Of a DNA stretch of 64,000 nucleotides, positions 47,265 through 58,331 are shown in pieces. Source of the stretch: Burkholderia sp. OK233 (lineage in GTDB: Bacteria > Pseudomonadota > Gammaproteobacteria > Burkholderiales > Burkholderiaceae); the NCBI RefSeq assembly GCF_900230185.1, contig NZ_OCSR01000001.1, forward strand, positions 1,054,001 through 1,118,000. The letters are read 5' to 3'. Each line of letters starts with the position of its first letter. Positions within the stretch are counted from its first letter, which is position 1. The notes below the pieces were generated by a model that saw only the letters and a program-made list of their open reading frames with translations, ran no database searches and was not told where the DNA came from. Made by a program: the position numbers and the translations under genes.

Positions 47265-47528
47265 TCAGTTGGCCATGGCGCCTGATGCTTCGTGCTTCAT
47301 GCCCATTGCGTCGCTGCCCTTTTTCATCTTGTCGTGCTTCATCGTGTCCTTCTTCATGCTGTCCTTCGACATGGTGTCTTTGGACATGGTGTCTTTGGAC
47401 ATCGAATCCTTCGACATCGTGTCCTTGGACATCGCGTCGTTGGACATTGCGCCGCTTGCCTGCGCGAACGCGGCGCCGCCGCTGGTCAGGAGGGCGACGG
47501 CCATTGCTGCGATTGCGAACTTTTTCAT
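47265..47528 (-). CDS. Pentapeptide MxKDx repeat secreted protein
   Basis: An 87-residue protein with a signal peptide (MKKFAIAAMAVALLTSGGAA, cleavage after FAQ) and about nine tandem five-residue units of the form M-S/K-K-D-T/S (about 32-72), ending in a Met/His/Lys-rich tail. It belongs to the penta-MxKDx family of small Burkholderia proteins, of unknown function; the Met/His content suggests metal binding. The repeats are near-identical 15-base units in the DNA, so copy number is expected to vary by slippage. Confidence 0.92.
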   Translation of the reverse strand: MKKFAIAAMAVALLTSGGAAFAQASGAMSNDAMSKDTMSKDSMSKDTMSKDTMSKDSMKKDTMKHDKMKKGSDAMGMKHEASGAMAN

Positions 47529-47649
47529 GGGATAACTCCGTTTCGTTATGGATGACTCTTAACCGGCTTCCTGGTGATGCCGGGGTGCTTCCGAAGCTTC
47601 TGCCGCTCGGGGTCGCGCGTCCGGCATCGCACGCGCCGACCCGCGCGCG

Positions 47650-48441
47650 TCAGGAGCCTCCGAACCAGTTGTAGCCCTGGTCGACCCAATAGCCGCCGGG
47701 GAACGTGTTGGTGACAAACATCTCGACGATGTGCTTCGGATTTTTGTAGCCGAGCTTGGTCGGCATGCGCAGCTTCATCGGGAAGCCGTATTTCGCGGGC
47801 AACCGCTCGCCGTCGTACGAGAACGTGAGCAGCGTTTGCGGGTGCAGCGCGGTCGGCATGTCGATGCTTTCGTAGTAGTCGTCGGCGCATTTGAAGCCGA
47901 CGTACTTCGCGCTCGTGTCCGCGCCGATACGCCGCAGAAAATCGGCAAACGGCGTACCACCCCAGCGGCCGATCGCGCTCCACCCTTCCACGCAGATATG
48001 CCGCGTGATCTGCTCGGCATGCGGCAGCGCGTACAACTCGGGCAAGGTCCAGGCTCGCTGACCGGTGACGAGGCCGCTGATCTTCAGCTTGTAGTCGGAG
48101 GGGTCGACATCGGGGACGTCGTCGATACCGTAGAACGCGTTGAACGGAAACGGCCGCGTGATTTGCGCTTCCGTGTAGGTTGGCGCGAGTTGCTTCGGAT
48201 CGAACAGTGCGGCCTGCGCGCGGTCGTTCAGGCGCGACACGGCTGTCAGGAATGCGTTGACCGAATCGTTGTCGGTAAGCGAGCAGCCCGTCAGCATCGA
48301 CAGGCCGCCGAGCGTCAGAAGCCGCTTGCCGAACAGGCGCCGCGACGGCATCGCGAGTTCGCGCCGTGCGTCGATCAGGATCGATTCGCGATCGAGCGCG
48401 GAAGCAGGCTTTCGATCGGGTTTTGTATCGGGCTTGGTCAT
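47650..48441 (-). CDS. Tat-exported molybdopterin oxidoreductase (MsrP/SuoX-like), lipoprotein
   Basis: A 263-residue enzyme. The N-terminus has a twin-arginine motif (SRRLFGKR) followed by a hydrophobic stretch and a lipobox-like LTGC. The catalytic region HICVEGWSAIGRWGG contains the molybdenum-coordinating cysteine, as in YedY/MsrP and sulfite oxidase. The protein is shorter than E. coli MsrP. It is encoded with a cytochrome b membrane protein just upstream, analogous to the MsrP-MsrQ pair, so it probably receives electrons from it. Confidence 0.9.
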   Translation of the reverse strand: MTKPDTKPDRKPASALDRESILIDARRELAMPSRRLFGKRLLTLGGLSMLTGCSLTDNDSVNAFLTAVSRLNDRAQAALFDPKQLAPTYTEAQITRPFPFNAFYGIDDVPDVDPSDYKLKISGLVTGQRAWTLPELYALPHAEQITRHICVEGWSAIGRWGGTPFADFLRRIGADTSAKYVGFKCADDYYESIDMPTALHPQTLLTFSYDGERLPAKYGFPMKLRMPTKLGYKNPKHIVEMFVTNTFPGGYWVDQGYNWFGGS

Positions 48442-48483
48442 GATTCGATGTCCTTAAGCTTTGCGTATCCGTGTATCAATGGC

Positions 48484-49122
48484 TTAGCGTCCACGCAGCA
48501 TCGCCAGCAGCGAGCGCGGCACGAGGGCCACCATCGCCAGATGCACGACGATGAACGCAGCCATCAGCGACATGGCGCAGAAGTGCACGATGCGCGCGTC
48601 GTCGTAGCCGCCCATCAGTTCGCGCAGCAGCGGAAACTGCACCGATTTCCAGATCGCGAGGCCCGAGAGCACCAGCACGATCAGATCGCAGACGACGAAC
48701 AGATAAGCGAATTTCTGCACCGCGTTATAGACGCGCAGATCGGCGTGCGACAGCTTGCCGGTCAGCGCGGCGATGAAGTCGTGCAGCACGGCGCGCGGCG
48801 AGACCGGCAGGAACTTGCGCACGAAGCGCCCGCTGGCCAGATTCAGCGCGAGATACAGCAGACCGTTGAAGACCAGTAGCCACATCGCCGCGAAGTGCCA
48901 TTGCAGCGCGCCGCCGAGCCAACCGCCGAGCGTGATCGCCGGCGGAAACGTGAAGCCTTTGAAGATCGGCGAGGCGTCATAGATGCGCCAGCCGGACAGC
49001 ATCATCAGGATGGCCGCGAGTGCGTTGAGCCAATGCGTGACACGCACCCACACCGGATGAATCGTGCCGCTCTTCGGCGTGGCGGGCGGAGCGGTTTTGC
49101 TAAGGGCATGGGGGGTGGCCAT
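48484..49122 (-). CDS. Cytochrome b561-type membrane electron carrier
   Basis: A 212-residue membrane protein with four spans and histidines in the membrane helices (VTHWLNALAAILMMLSGWRI, QWHFAAMW, ARIVHFCAMS, IVVHLAMV) that can bind two hemes. It resembles Ni/Fe-hydrogenase or thiosulfate-reductase cytochrome b subunits. Lying 42 bases before the molybdoenzyme gene, it is the likely electron donor from the quinone pool. Confidence 0.9.
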   Translation of the reverse strand: MATPHALSKTAPPATPKSGTIHPVWVRVTHWLNALAAILMMLSGWRIYDASPIFKGFTFPPAITLGGWLGGALQWHFAAMWLLVFNGLLYLALNLASGRFVRKFLPVSPRAVLHDFIAALTGKLSHADLRVYNAVQKFAYLFVVCDLIVLVLSGLAIWKSVQFPLLRELMGGYDDARIVHFCAMSLMAAFIVVHLAMVALVPRSLLAMLRGR

Positions 49123-49167
49123 GAGAATCTCCGATGAAATGGGAAGCGCTGCGGGGTCGTTGCGCGA

Positions 49168-49998
49168 TCAATTGCAGGCAGCGAGCTCGCCCACTTGCAG
49201 CACGTCGCCGGTCGCAGCGTTTTCGACGAAAGCGACGACGCCGAAGGTGTCAGCCGGGGCGTTGGCATCGGCATCGTCGATGCGGATATCGCGGCGGATT
49301 TGCGCGTTACCGGCAACGAGCGGCACGGGGCCGATCCACTGCCGCACGACGCGTTCGTGATGCAGCGTTGCGCCGCTGTTTTCCCCGGCTCTGACTTGCG
49401 AGTTCAACGCGTTCTGGTAGACCGCGACGTAGGCATTCAGTGGGCCCGAGGTGTCTGCCGCCTTGCTGGTGAATCGCGCATCGACGTTAAAGGCGCCCTT
49501 CGCCTGGGGTTTCAGTTCAAGCGCCACGTTCGCCTGCGCCGGTTCGGCGACGACCTGGCCGATGCGGCTCTGGAAACTGTCGCGTTGCGACCAGCTGCGC
49601 AGTTCGCGGCCCGACACGAAGACCTCGGGCGTATAGATGGTGTGGCCGCCGGCGAGGTCAGTGAGGGTCTGCTGACGCTCGGTAAAGGGATGCTGCGAGA
49701 AGCGGTCGGTCCAGCCGAGGCTATTCCAGTAGTCCACGTGCAGGGCCAATGGCACGATGCTTTGGGTTGCGCCGCTGTTTTTCCACTGGCTCAACCAGTT
49801 GTCGGCGGGCGGACAGCTGTTGCAGCCTTCGCTGCTGTAGAGCTCCACCAGCGCTACCCGGTGCGATGGGCTGTGCGACGCGCATACCGCGGCGGCTGCG
49901 GTTGCAAGGCCGCTGGCTGAGAGGGTTGTCAGCGCGACGGCAAGCGCGATTGCGCGAGTGACATACCGGTTGGCTTGGCGGGTTCGTGCGGTTTGCAT
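49168..49998 (-). CDS. DUF1223 thioredoxin-like secreted protein
   Basis: A 276-residue protein with a signal peptide and the DUF1223 hallmark VELYSSEGCNSCPPAD, in which CNSC is a CxxC redox pair in a thioredoxin-like fold. Start 49998 has GGAG seven bases upstream; two earlier ATGs lack a site. It precedes the cytochrome b and molybdoenzyme genes by 45 bases on the same strand, so a periplasmic redox function linked to them is reasonable. This is inference. Confidence 0.92.
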   Translation of the reverse strand: MQTARTRQANRYVTRAIALAVALTTLSASGLATAAAAVCASHSPSHRVALVELYSSEGCNSCPPADNWLSQWKNSGATQSIVPLALHVDYWNSLGWTDRFSQHPFTERQQTLTDLAGGHTIYTPEVFVSGRELRSWSQRDSFQSRIGQVVAEPAQANVALELKPQAKGAFNVDARFTSKAADTSGPLNAYVAVYQNALNSQVRAGENSGATLHHERVVRQWIGPVPLVAGNAQIRRDIRIDDADANAPADTFGVVAFVENAATGDVLQVGELAACN

Positions 49999-50188
49999 GG
50001 CGTGCTCCATCTGGATCTGCACGTTTGTCGAACCACGAGACCGCTTATGACAGCCGGTTTTGATTTTTTATTTTTGTTTGGGTTGTTCGCCTACGATCGA
50101 GACCGTTCCATGCTGTTTACGCCCGCGGGGCGCGGTCTGTCTGTACGCTTGCGGGCGAACCGCCCCAAAGCGCCCCGCAGTGGGTGCC

Positions 50189-50656
50189 TCAGTCGTAACT
50201 TACGACAACCGTTACCCGGGTATCCTGCCCGGCATGCTTCGGTGCAAGCGACAACACCCCGCCGTCGCGGCCAACCCGGTAGTGTCCATCATTGGCCGCG
50301 CGAAACACACGTCCAGTGCTGTCGACAAAACGCTCGGCCAGCGCATCACCATTACGCGCCGTCGCGCCGCTGTTCACCTGGAGCGCGACATCGGCGCCCG
50401 TCGCCACGCCCGGCGTGGCGCTAAAGGTCAGCGTGACCGTTGAACCCGACTGTTCGAGCCGCGCGCCCGTAGCATCGGCACGTGCCGCAGTCGGCGTCAC
50501 CGAAATCGCCAGTTGCGGCGCCACGATCGCGCCCGAAAAACTGATCGTTCCACCATTCGCCGCCACCGCTGGCATTGGCGCTGCAACCAGCGCAACCAGC
50601 GCTGCCACCGCCGCGACCGCACTGAGCCCCCCAAACCGCCCCATTCGCGTTTTCAT
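50189..50656 (-). CDS. Secreted protein of unknown function, fimbrial-subunit-like beginning
   Basis: A 155-residue protein with a signal peptide (cleavage after PAVA) and a mature N-terminus ANGGTISFSGAIVAP, which resembles type 1 fimbrial-type domains. No conserved cysteine pair is seen, so a true fimbrial subunit is unlikely. The ATG follows AAGGAGAGGTGCTG. It is monocistronic or first in the leftward group. Confidence 0.75.
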   Translation of the reverse strand: MKTRMGRFGGLSAVAAVAALVALVAAPMPAVAANGGTISFSGAIVAPQLAISVTPTAARADATGARLEQSGSTVTLTFSATPGVATGADVALQVNSGATARNGDALAERFVDSTGRVFRAANDGHYRVGRDGGVLSLAPKHAGQDTRVTVVVSYD

Positions 50657-51185
50657 CAGCACCTCTCCTTAAGCCGTCTCAAACCGTATCGCGCTATTGA
50701 CGCGCAGCCCACCGCCGGTCGCTCGACCAGGCAACGGCCGCCCCTACAGGCGGATTAACGGCAGCGCGGCGACGGTCTTGAACGACCAGGTGCGATATCG
50801 ACACGCCGCAGCGCGTATCCACGGCACCTCCCGGCGGCAATTAAAGAGACGCCGCGCCCGTGCTAACATTCACCTTTCGATCGCGTCGATCAGGCTTTCC
50901 TTCCGACGCTCCCCCAATACTTTTCGCACTCTGCCGGCTACCCCGATGCGCGTTCCGTTCTCCCGAGCCCTCACCCGTTTGCGCCCCCGCCGCGCAACCG
51001 GTTGCGCGCGCGCGGACATCGCGACGCCTCATGCCGGCCAGCCGTCCCGAACGCTCCCGCTTCCCGCCGCCCGGCGCCCGATCTGACGCAGTTCCCCTCC
51101 ATTGCCGGGGCCGCGTCGTCGGGCTCCGGGCCGATCTCATCCGCACGCTGTCCCCTTACATGCAGATCGAATTGGAGAACCCGTC
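50657..51185. other. Divergent intergenic region before rnk
   Basis: 529 bases with several short frames but no protein-like translation. No clear hairpin, repeat or consensus promoter was recognised. It should contain the promoters for the secreted-protein gene and rnk. Confidence 0.5.
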
Positions 51186-51596
51186 ATGAAAAAGACGAAA
51201 ACCTGTTACCTGACCGAACTCGACGTCGCCCGTCTTGAAAAGCACGCGGCCGCGCCCGGCGCCGACGCCAAATTGCAAGACATGCTCGACGACGTTCTTG
51301 AACGCGCTGTGATCGTCGAATCGCGCGACATCCCCGCGAACATTGTTACGATGAATTCGCAAGCCATCCTGGTCGACGAAACCAACGGTGAGCAGATGAC
51401 CTGGACGGTGGTCTATCCGCCCAACGCGGACTTCGCACACGGCCGCCTGAACGTGTTTTCGCCGGTCGGTCTTGCGCTGCTCGGCGCCAAACGCGGCGAA
51501 CGCATCCGCTTCACGCCGCCGAGCGGCACGGAGAAGGTGCTGAAGCTCGAAAAGATCCTGTATCAGCCCGAAGCCGCCGACGATTTCACGCTGTAA
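51186..51596 (+). CDS. rnk: Rnk-like nucleoside diphosphate kinase regulator
   Basis: A 136-residue protein with an N-terminal coiled-coil-like helix pair and a GreA/GreB C-terminal-like domain (VYPPNADFAHGRLNVFSPVG, then LGAKRGERI). Rnk binds RNA polymerase and affects nucleotide pools. Start 51186 has GGAG eight bases upstream, and the first residues MKKTKTCYLTELDVARL match the family. Confidence 0.9.
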   Translation: MKKTKTCYLTELDVARLEKHAAAPGADAKLQDMLDDVLERAVIVESRDIPANIVTMNSQAILVDETNGEQMTWTVVYPPNADFAHGRLNVFSPVGLALLGAKRGERIRFTPPSGTEKVLKLEKILYQPEAADDFTL

Positions 51597-51753
51597 GCCC
51601 AAGCCATTCACGACGCAGAACGCTGCGCCGCACCATCCCCGGCAGCCCTATCACAATAAGAATAGTGCGTGGCTGACCGGCGTTATCTTCGATATCTGAC
51701 TTTTTCAAGACGGGTTGCCAAGCAGCGCCCGGGCGGTGTATTGTGTGCGCTGC

Positions 51754-51852
51754 TAACGCGGGGGTCCTGCGTAGCGCGGAGGTTGGAGGTCCGTGTTGCG
51801 TGGGTGAGAAATACCCTTTGAACCTGATCTGGATAATGCCAGCGCAGGGAAG
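51754..51852 (+). promoter_or_regulatory. TPP riboswitch (THI element)
   Basis: The conserved cores are present: GGGTGAGAAATACCC (CUGAGA-like pyrimidine-sensing loop) and ACCTGATCTGGATAATGCC followed by AGCG, closing with the 5' GCGGGGGTCC side. It lies 107 bases before the thiC start and would shut off thiC when thiamine pyrophosphate is abundant. Confidence 0.95.
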
Positions 51853-51956
51853 CGTACGGATTTCGCACCTGGTCTACTGTTTCATCCCTCGCGAATCCGA
51901 CAACTTCCGTCTCGTCTCCTGCTTAGCGGCCCCACATTGCTATGCCGAGGAGATAA

Positions 51957-53891
<1,935 letters not shown>

Positions 53892-53963
53892 GGTTGGGGA
53901 TCGCGGGCGCGCGCTAATGCGCCCGCCATTCGCACCTTCTGCGTCACGGTATTGCAGCACCGA

Positions 53964-53985
53964 AGCCCGCCACTGGCGGGCTTTT
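53964..53985 (+). terminator. Terminator of thiC
   Basis: Stem AGCCCGCC / GGCGGGCT with a short ACT loop and a T4 tail, 70 bases after the stop. Confidence 0.88.
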
Positions 53986-54171
53986 GCGTTTCTGCGCGGG
54001 CGGGCACGCCGCATGCTGACAGAAGGGAAACATTTGATTACGAAACCGACACTTTACTGACAAGCTCACACATCCGGATACGGGCTGCGGCGATAAGATC
54101 AAATGTAAGGACGGGGTGATTTATCCATTTCCACGAAGCATTTTCCAGACACAATGAATGGAGTCAGCATC

Positions 54172-54384
54172 ATGAAATCAATTCGTCAACTCGGTACGTT
54201 CGCTGCGATCGTCGCGGTTGTCGCAAGTCTTTCCGCGTGTGACAACATGACCACGCGGCAACGCGATACGGTGATCGGCGCGGGTGTGGGCGGCGCCGCA
54301 GGCGGGCTGATCGGCGGCAATGCACTGTCGACGATTGGCGGTGCGGCAGCAGGCGGCATTATCGGTAATCAGGTCGGCAAGTAA
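54172..54384 (+). CDS. OsmB-like glycine-zipper lipoprotein
   Basis: A 70-residue lipoprotein: signal peptide with lipobox LSAC, then a glycine-zipper helical segment (GAGVGGAAGGLIGGNALSTI, then GGAAAGGIIGNQVG). Start 54172 has GGAG eight bases upstream. The ATG six codons earlier is not preferred. Osmotically inducible OsmB-type envelope proteins are the closest known relatives. Confidence 0.9.
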   Translation: MKSIRQLGTFAAIVAVVASLSACDNMTTRQRDTVIGAGVGGAAGGLIGGNALSTIGGAAAGGIIGNQVGK

Positions 54385-54504
54385 ATGCCTTGCAATGACG
54401 TGAAATAAGCCGTTACGGTTTTGCAATCCTGTTAGCGCTGCCGGGGCGTAAGCTCAAGCCACTACGCCCCGGATGGCGGCGTCCGATGTAAACAGGAGCA
54501 CGTC

Positions 54505-55026
54505 ATGAAGTCCCCCGTCATCAACGCTCGCCGCGCAATCAGCCAGCGGCTGCCGCGCGGCTTGCCCCGTCTTTCCCAAACTGGCATCGCGCTGGCCGGC
54601 GTGGCCTGCGTGCTGACGCTGTCCGGCTGCTATTACCCTTACGGCTACTATCCAGGCTACTACCCGTATTACGCTTACGGCACCGTCCCAGCCAATGGCG
54701 TTCAGCAGGAAGTACCCGTCGGGACGGCCGGGGATTCGGCCACTTCGCAACAGCAGGCGCAGGCTCAAGCGGCGCAGCAGGCGCGAGCCAATTCGCAGTC
54801 CCAGCCGCCCACGTACGCAGTCGCTCAGCCGCCGCCCGTGTACGTTGCCCCCGCTTATCCCGCCTACTATCCGCCGCCGGTCTACCCGGCCTATCCGGCT
54901 TATTACGGCTATCCGGGCTGGTATGGGCCGTCGGTCTCGATCGGCTTCGGTTTCGGCGGCTATTGGGGCGGCCACGGTGGGTGGGGAGGCCACGGTGGGT
55001 GGGGAGGCCACGGTCACTGGCACTGA
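54505..55026 (+). CDS. Tyr/Pro/Gly-rich surface lipoprotein
   Basis: A 173-residue lipoprotein (lipobox SGC at about residue 42 after an N-terminal extension with an Arg-rich region). The mature part is extremely low-complexity: Tyr-Pro-Gly stretches, a Gln/Ala-rich segment (75-95) and C-terminal GGHGGW repeats. The DNA coding for the last repeats contains a tandem 18-base unit. The ATG follows AACAGGAGCACGTC. Function unknown, probably in the envelope. Confidence 0.85.
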   Translation: MKSPVINARRAISQRLPRGLPRLSQTGIALAGVACVLTLSGCYYPYGYYPGYYPYYAYGTVPANGVQQEVPVGTAGDSATSQQQAQAQAAQQARANSQSQPPTYAVAQPPPVYVAPAYPAYYPPPVYPAYPAYYGYPGWYGPSVSIGFGFGGYWGGHGGWGGHGGWGGHGHWH

Positions 55027-55426
55027 ATCTCGCTGCCGAATTTCGCTGATCTGCTTTGACCGTCCCGTGCCCGTAACTATCTGGGCACGGACGGATCCAT
55101 GCCTCGCAACGTGCGCCCCCCCATTGCCTGAAAGCCGGCATGCTCGCCCGCACGCGCCATGCCGCGCCGGACGAGCCTCACGCGCATCATGCCGCGACGA
55201 TCCCGGCACGCAAGACACGGCGTCGCCTTCTCTCCCTTGCCCGTACTTTCCCTTCTTGACGCGCTCCAATCGAGCCCTATGCTTGCGAAAGCCACACGCA
55301 GTACCTGTTTAAATAAGCGACCCGGCACGTCTTCGACGCGCCGCCGGCGCCCATCCGTCCTGCCCGAGCGACGCGCCCCGTAGTGTGTAGTCCCGCGTCG
55401 AATCGAACAACAACGAAGGAGACGTG
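55027..55426. other. Intergenic stretch before the lactate permease gene
   Basis: 400 bases without a protein-like frame. No terminator was recognised after the lipoprotein gene and no specific operator for the permease was identified. Confidence 0.5.
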
Positions 55427-57025
55427 ATGTTTCACCAACTACTCACACCCGTCGGCAATTCGCTACCGCTCTCGTTCCTCGTCGCCGCCTTGCCGATCAT
55501 TGTCGTGTTGCTGTTGCTCGGCTGGGCCCGCCGGCCGGCCTGGCAGGCGTCGCTCGCGGGCCTGATCGTCGGGCTGATCGTGGCGATTTTCGTCTGGCAG
55601 TTCCCGGTCGGACTCGCGGCCGCTTCAGTGGCCAACGGTGCGGTATTCGCCTGCTGGCCGGTGATGTGGATCGTCTTCACCGCGATCCTGCTCTACAACA
55701 TCTCGCAGCGCTCGGGCCGCTTCGCCGCCTTCCGCATGTGGATGATCGATAACCTGCCGAACGACCGCCGCGTCGTGCTGGTGGTGATCGGTTTTTCGTT
55801 CGGCGCGCTGCTCGAAGGGATTTCCGGCTTCGGCACGCCGGTCGCGATCACCAGTTCGCTGTTGATCCTGCTCGGTTTTCCCACCCTCGAAGCGCTTACC
55901 TTCACCCTGATCTTCAACACCGCGCCAGTCGCGTTCGGCGCGCTCGGCGTGCCGATCACGGTGCTCGGCGCGGTCACGCATCTGCCGGCCGATTCGCTCG
56001 CCAAGATGGTCGGCCGCCAGTTGCCGTTCTTCGCCTTCCTGCTTCCGTTCTACGTGATCGGCGTCTATGCGGGCTTTCGTAACATGCTGCGCGTGTGGCC
56101 GGTCCTGCTGGTGTCAGGTGCGAGCTTCGCGCTGACACAGTTCGTCGCGTCGAACTACGTGAACTACAGCCTGACCGACGTGTTGTCGTCGATGGTGTCG
56201 CTGATCCTCACTATCGCGTTCCTGCGCGTATGGAGGCCCGTCGCCGATCCGAAGTTCGCGATCAACATCGATCGCGTGGGCGAGGTGCGCGGCAAAATCA
56301 GTGGCGGCCAGGGCTGGTATCCGTGGATCATCGTCTCGGCGGTGGTGATCGTCTGGACCGTCGCCAAAATCTTCCTGATCGGCGACGTCAAGGTACCGTG
56401 GCCGGGTCTCGACAAGGCCGTGTTCATCACGCTGTACAACACGCCGTACGGCGCGGTGTGGGACTTCCAGCCGCTCGCCACCGGCACGGCGATTCTGGTG
56501 GCCGCCATCATCACGACGCTCGTGACGGGTCTGGGGGCGCGCGAATTCGGCAAGGCCATTGCCGACACGTGGGTCCAGACGCGCATCGCCATTCTGACGG
56601 TGGCGACCATCGTCGCGCTCGCCTATCTGATGAACTACTCGGGGCTCACCTACACGCTCGGGCTTGGCGCCGCGTCGGTCGGACCGTTCTTTCCGCTGGT
56701 GTCGGCCTTCCTCGGCTGGGTCGCGGTGTTCCTGTCCGGCAGCGATACCTCGGGCAACGCGCTGTTCGGCAATCTGCAGGTGGTGGCCGCCCATCAACTG
56801 AACCTGAACCCGATCCTGATGGCCGCGACCAATTCGTCGGGCGGCGTGATGGGCAAGATGATCTCGCCGCAAAACATCTCGACCGGCGTGGCGACGACCG
56901 ACCTCAAGGGCAAGGAAGGCGTCGTGTTCGCCAAGACCTTCAAGCATTCGATTCTGTTGACGGTGATCCTCGGCGTGCTGGTCTGGCTGCAGCAGAATTT
57001 CCTGCAGGGGATGATCCCGCACTGA
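55427..57025 (+). CDS. lldP: L-lactate permease (LctP/LldP family)
   Basis: A 532-residue membrane protein with 12-14 spans. Typical segments include SFGALLEGISGFGTPVAITS, the cluster SGSDTSGNALFGNLQV and TNSSGGVMGKMISPQNI. It imports L-lactate, D-lactate and glycolate with protons. Start ATG 55427 is preceded by AAGGAGACG. A GTG one codon earlier is less likely. The usual lldEFG or lldD oxidation genes are not adjacent. Confidence 0.95.
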   Translation: MFHQLLTPVGNSLPLSFLVAALPIIVVLLLLGWARRPAWQASLAGLIVGLIVAIFVWQFPVGLAAASVANGAVFACWPVMWIVFTAILLYNISQRSGRFAAFRMWMIDNLPNDRRVVLVVIGFSFGALLEGISGFGTPVAITSSLLILLGFPTLEALTFTLIFNTAPVAFGALGVPITVLGAVTHLPADSLAKMVGRQLPFFAFLLPFYVIGVYAGFRNMLRVWPVLLVSGASFALTQFVASNYVNYSLTDVLSSMVSLILTIAFLRVWRPVADPKFAINIDRVGEVRGKISGGQGWYPWIIVSAVVIVWTVAKIFLIGDVKVPWPGLDKAVFITLYNTPYGAVWDFQPLATGTAILVAAIITTLVTGLGAREFGKAIADTWVQTRIAILTVATIVALAYLMNYSGLTYTLGLGAASVGPFFPLVSAFLGWVAVFLSGSDTSGNALFGNLQVVAAHQLNLNPILMAATNSSGGVMGKMISPQNISTGVATTDLKGKEGVVFAKTFKHSILLTVILGVLVWLQQNFLQGMIPH

Positions 57026-57378
57026 GGCTCCCCTGGCCCATCGACGTAACTGCACGCGCCTGCTAATTCTTGGAACGGCAGCTTGCGTGATGGGCCAGGA
57101 TCGCGGGTGCGTTGCCGCAATATAATTCACGCTCCACATGCGCCCGCCCCGCCGGGCCTTGAATTGTGTCCTCACTGCACTAATCTCATCGCAATTTTTC
57201 TCACATTAGCGTGAGAATTGCTCGTTTTGCAGCCGGCTCGACTGCGCATACGATAACGACTACCAGACGTTCTCCATCCCCCGAATCTTGCCGTTTCATT
57301 CCAGCCTGAAACGTTTCGCGCGATCGCGCTGCTACGATGCGCAGGCGTCTCGACTCAACTGCGCGCGGCGCCACGACG
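57026..57378. other. Intergenic stretch with an inverted repeat
   Basis: 353 bases between the permease and the EamA gene. TTCTCAC-N6-GTGAGAA at 57198-57217 is the only structured element and may be an operator for the downstream exporter or a weak terminator for the permease. Confidence 0.45.
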
Positions 57379-58305
57379 ATGAATGCCAAAAACCTGCTGC
57401 AACTGCTGATCCTGGCCGCCCTGTGGGGCGCCTCGTTTCTGTTTATCCGCGTCGGCGTGACCGACTTCGGCGTCGCGCCGCTGATGGCGTTGCGCGTCGG
57501 CATCGGCGCAGCCTTTCTCGCCGTCGTCCTGATTGCGCGGCGGCCGCTGCGCCAGTCCGCGACGATCCTGCGCACGCGCGCTTTTCCATTGCTGGTGGTC
57601 GGCATCCTGAATTCGGCGGCGCCGTTCTGCCTGTTTGCGTATGCCGAGTTGACGCTGTCGGCGGGCGTGACGTCCGTGATCAATGCGACCACGCCGCTGT
57701 GGGGCGCACTCGTCGGCTTCCTGTGGCTGCGTGACCGCCTGAGCGCGCTGCGCACGCTCGGTCTCGTAATCGGCTTTCTCGGCGTCCTGATGCTGGTGTG
57801 GGATCAGATCGCAGCGCCGAACGGCTCGGCCGCCACGCCGATGAGCACCGCACTCGCGGCCGCCGCCGCGCTCGGCGCCACGCTGCTTTATGGCGTCGCC
57901 GCCAACTACACGAAGCGCCATCTGACCGGCGTCGACGCATTGACCGTCGCGACCGGCACGATGACCGGCGCCACCATCGTGCTGCTGCCGCTCGCCGTGA
58001 TCTACTGGCCGGCCGCGCCGATCTCGCTGCACGCGTGGGGCGCGGTCATCGCGCTAGGCATCGCGTGTACCGGCGTCGCGTACATGCTGTTCTTCCATCT
58101 GATCGCGGTGGCGGGGCCGGCACGCGCGATTACCGTGACCTTCGTGATTCCGATCTTCGGCATTCTGTGGGGTGCCTTATTTCTCGGCGAAACCGTGTCG
58201 CCGGGCATGCTGGAAGGCTGTGGCGTGATTCTCGTCGGCACCGCGCTTGCCACCGGTGTGGTCAAACGTCTGCCGTGGGTCGGGCCGCGCCGCGCCGACA
58301 CCTGA
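57379..58305 (+). CDS. EamA/DMT-family transporter
   Basis: A 308-residue membrane protein with ten hydrophobic segments and two EamA repeats (LLILAALWGASFLFIRVGV and VTFVIPIFGILWGALFLGE). Start 57379 was chosen for the normal EamA beginning MNAKNLLQL; a start 14 codons upstream is possible. A metabolite exporter with unknown substrate. Its stop lies 26 bases from the 3' end of the group II intron. Confidence 0.9.
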   Translation: MNAKNLLQLLILAALWGASFLFIRVGVTDFGVAPLMALRVGIGAAFLAVVLIARRPLRQSATILRTRAFPLLVVGILNSAAPFCLFAYAELTLSAGVTSVINATTPLWGALVGFLWLRDRLSALRTLGLVIGFLGVLMLVWDQIAAPNGSAATPMSTALAAAAALGATLLYGVAANYTKRHLTGVDALTVATGTMTGATIVLLPLAVIYWPAAPISLHAWGAVIALGIACTGVAYMLFFHLIAVAGPARAITVTFVIPIFGILWGALFLGETVSPGMLEGCGVILVGTALATGVVKRLPWVGPRRADT

Positions 58306-58331
58306 AAACCCATTCCGAGCACCCAATCGGG

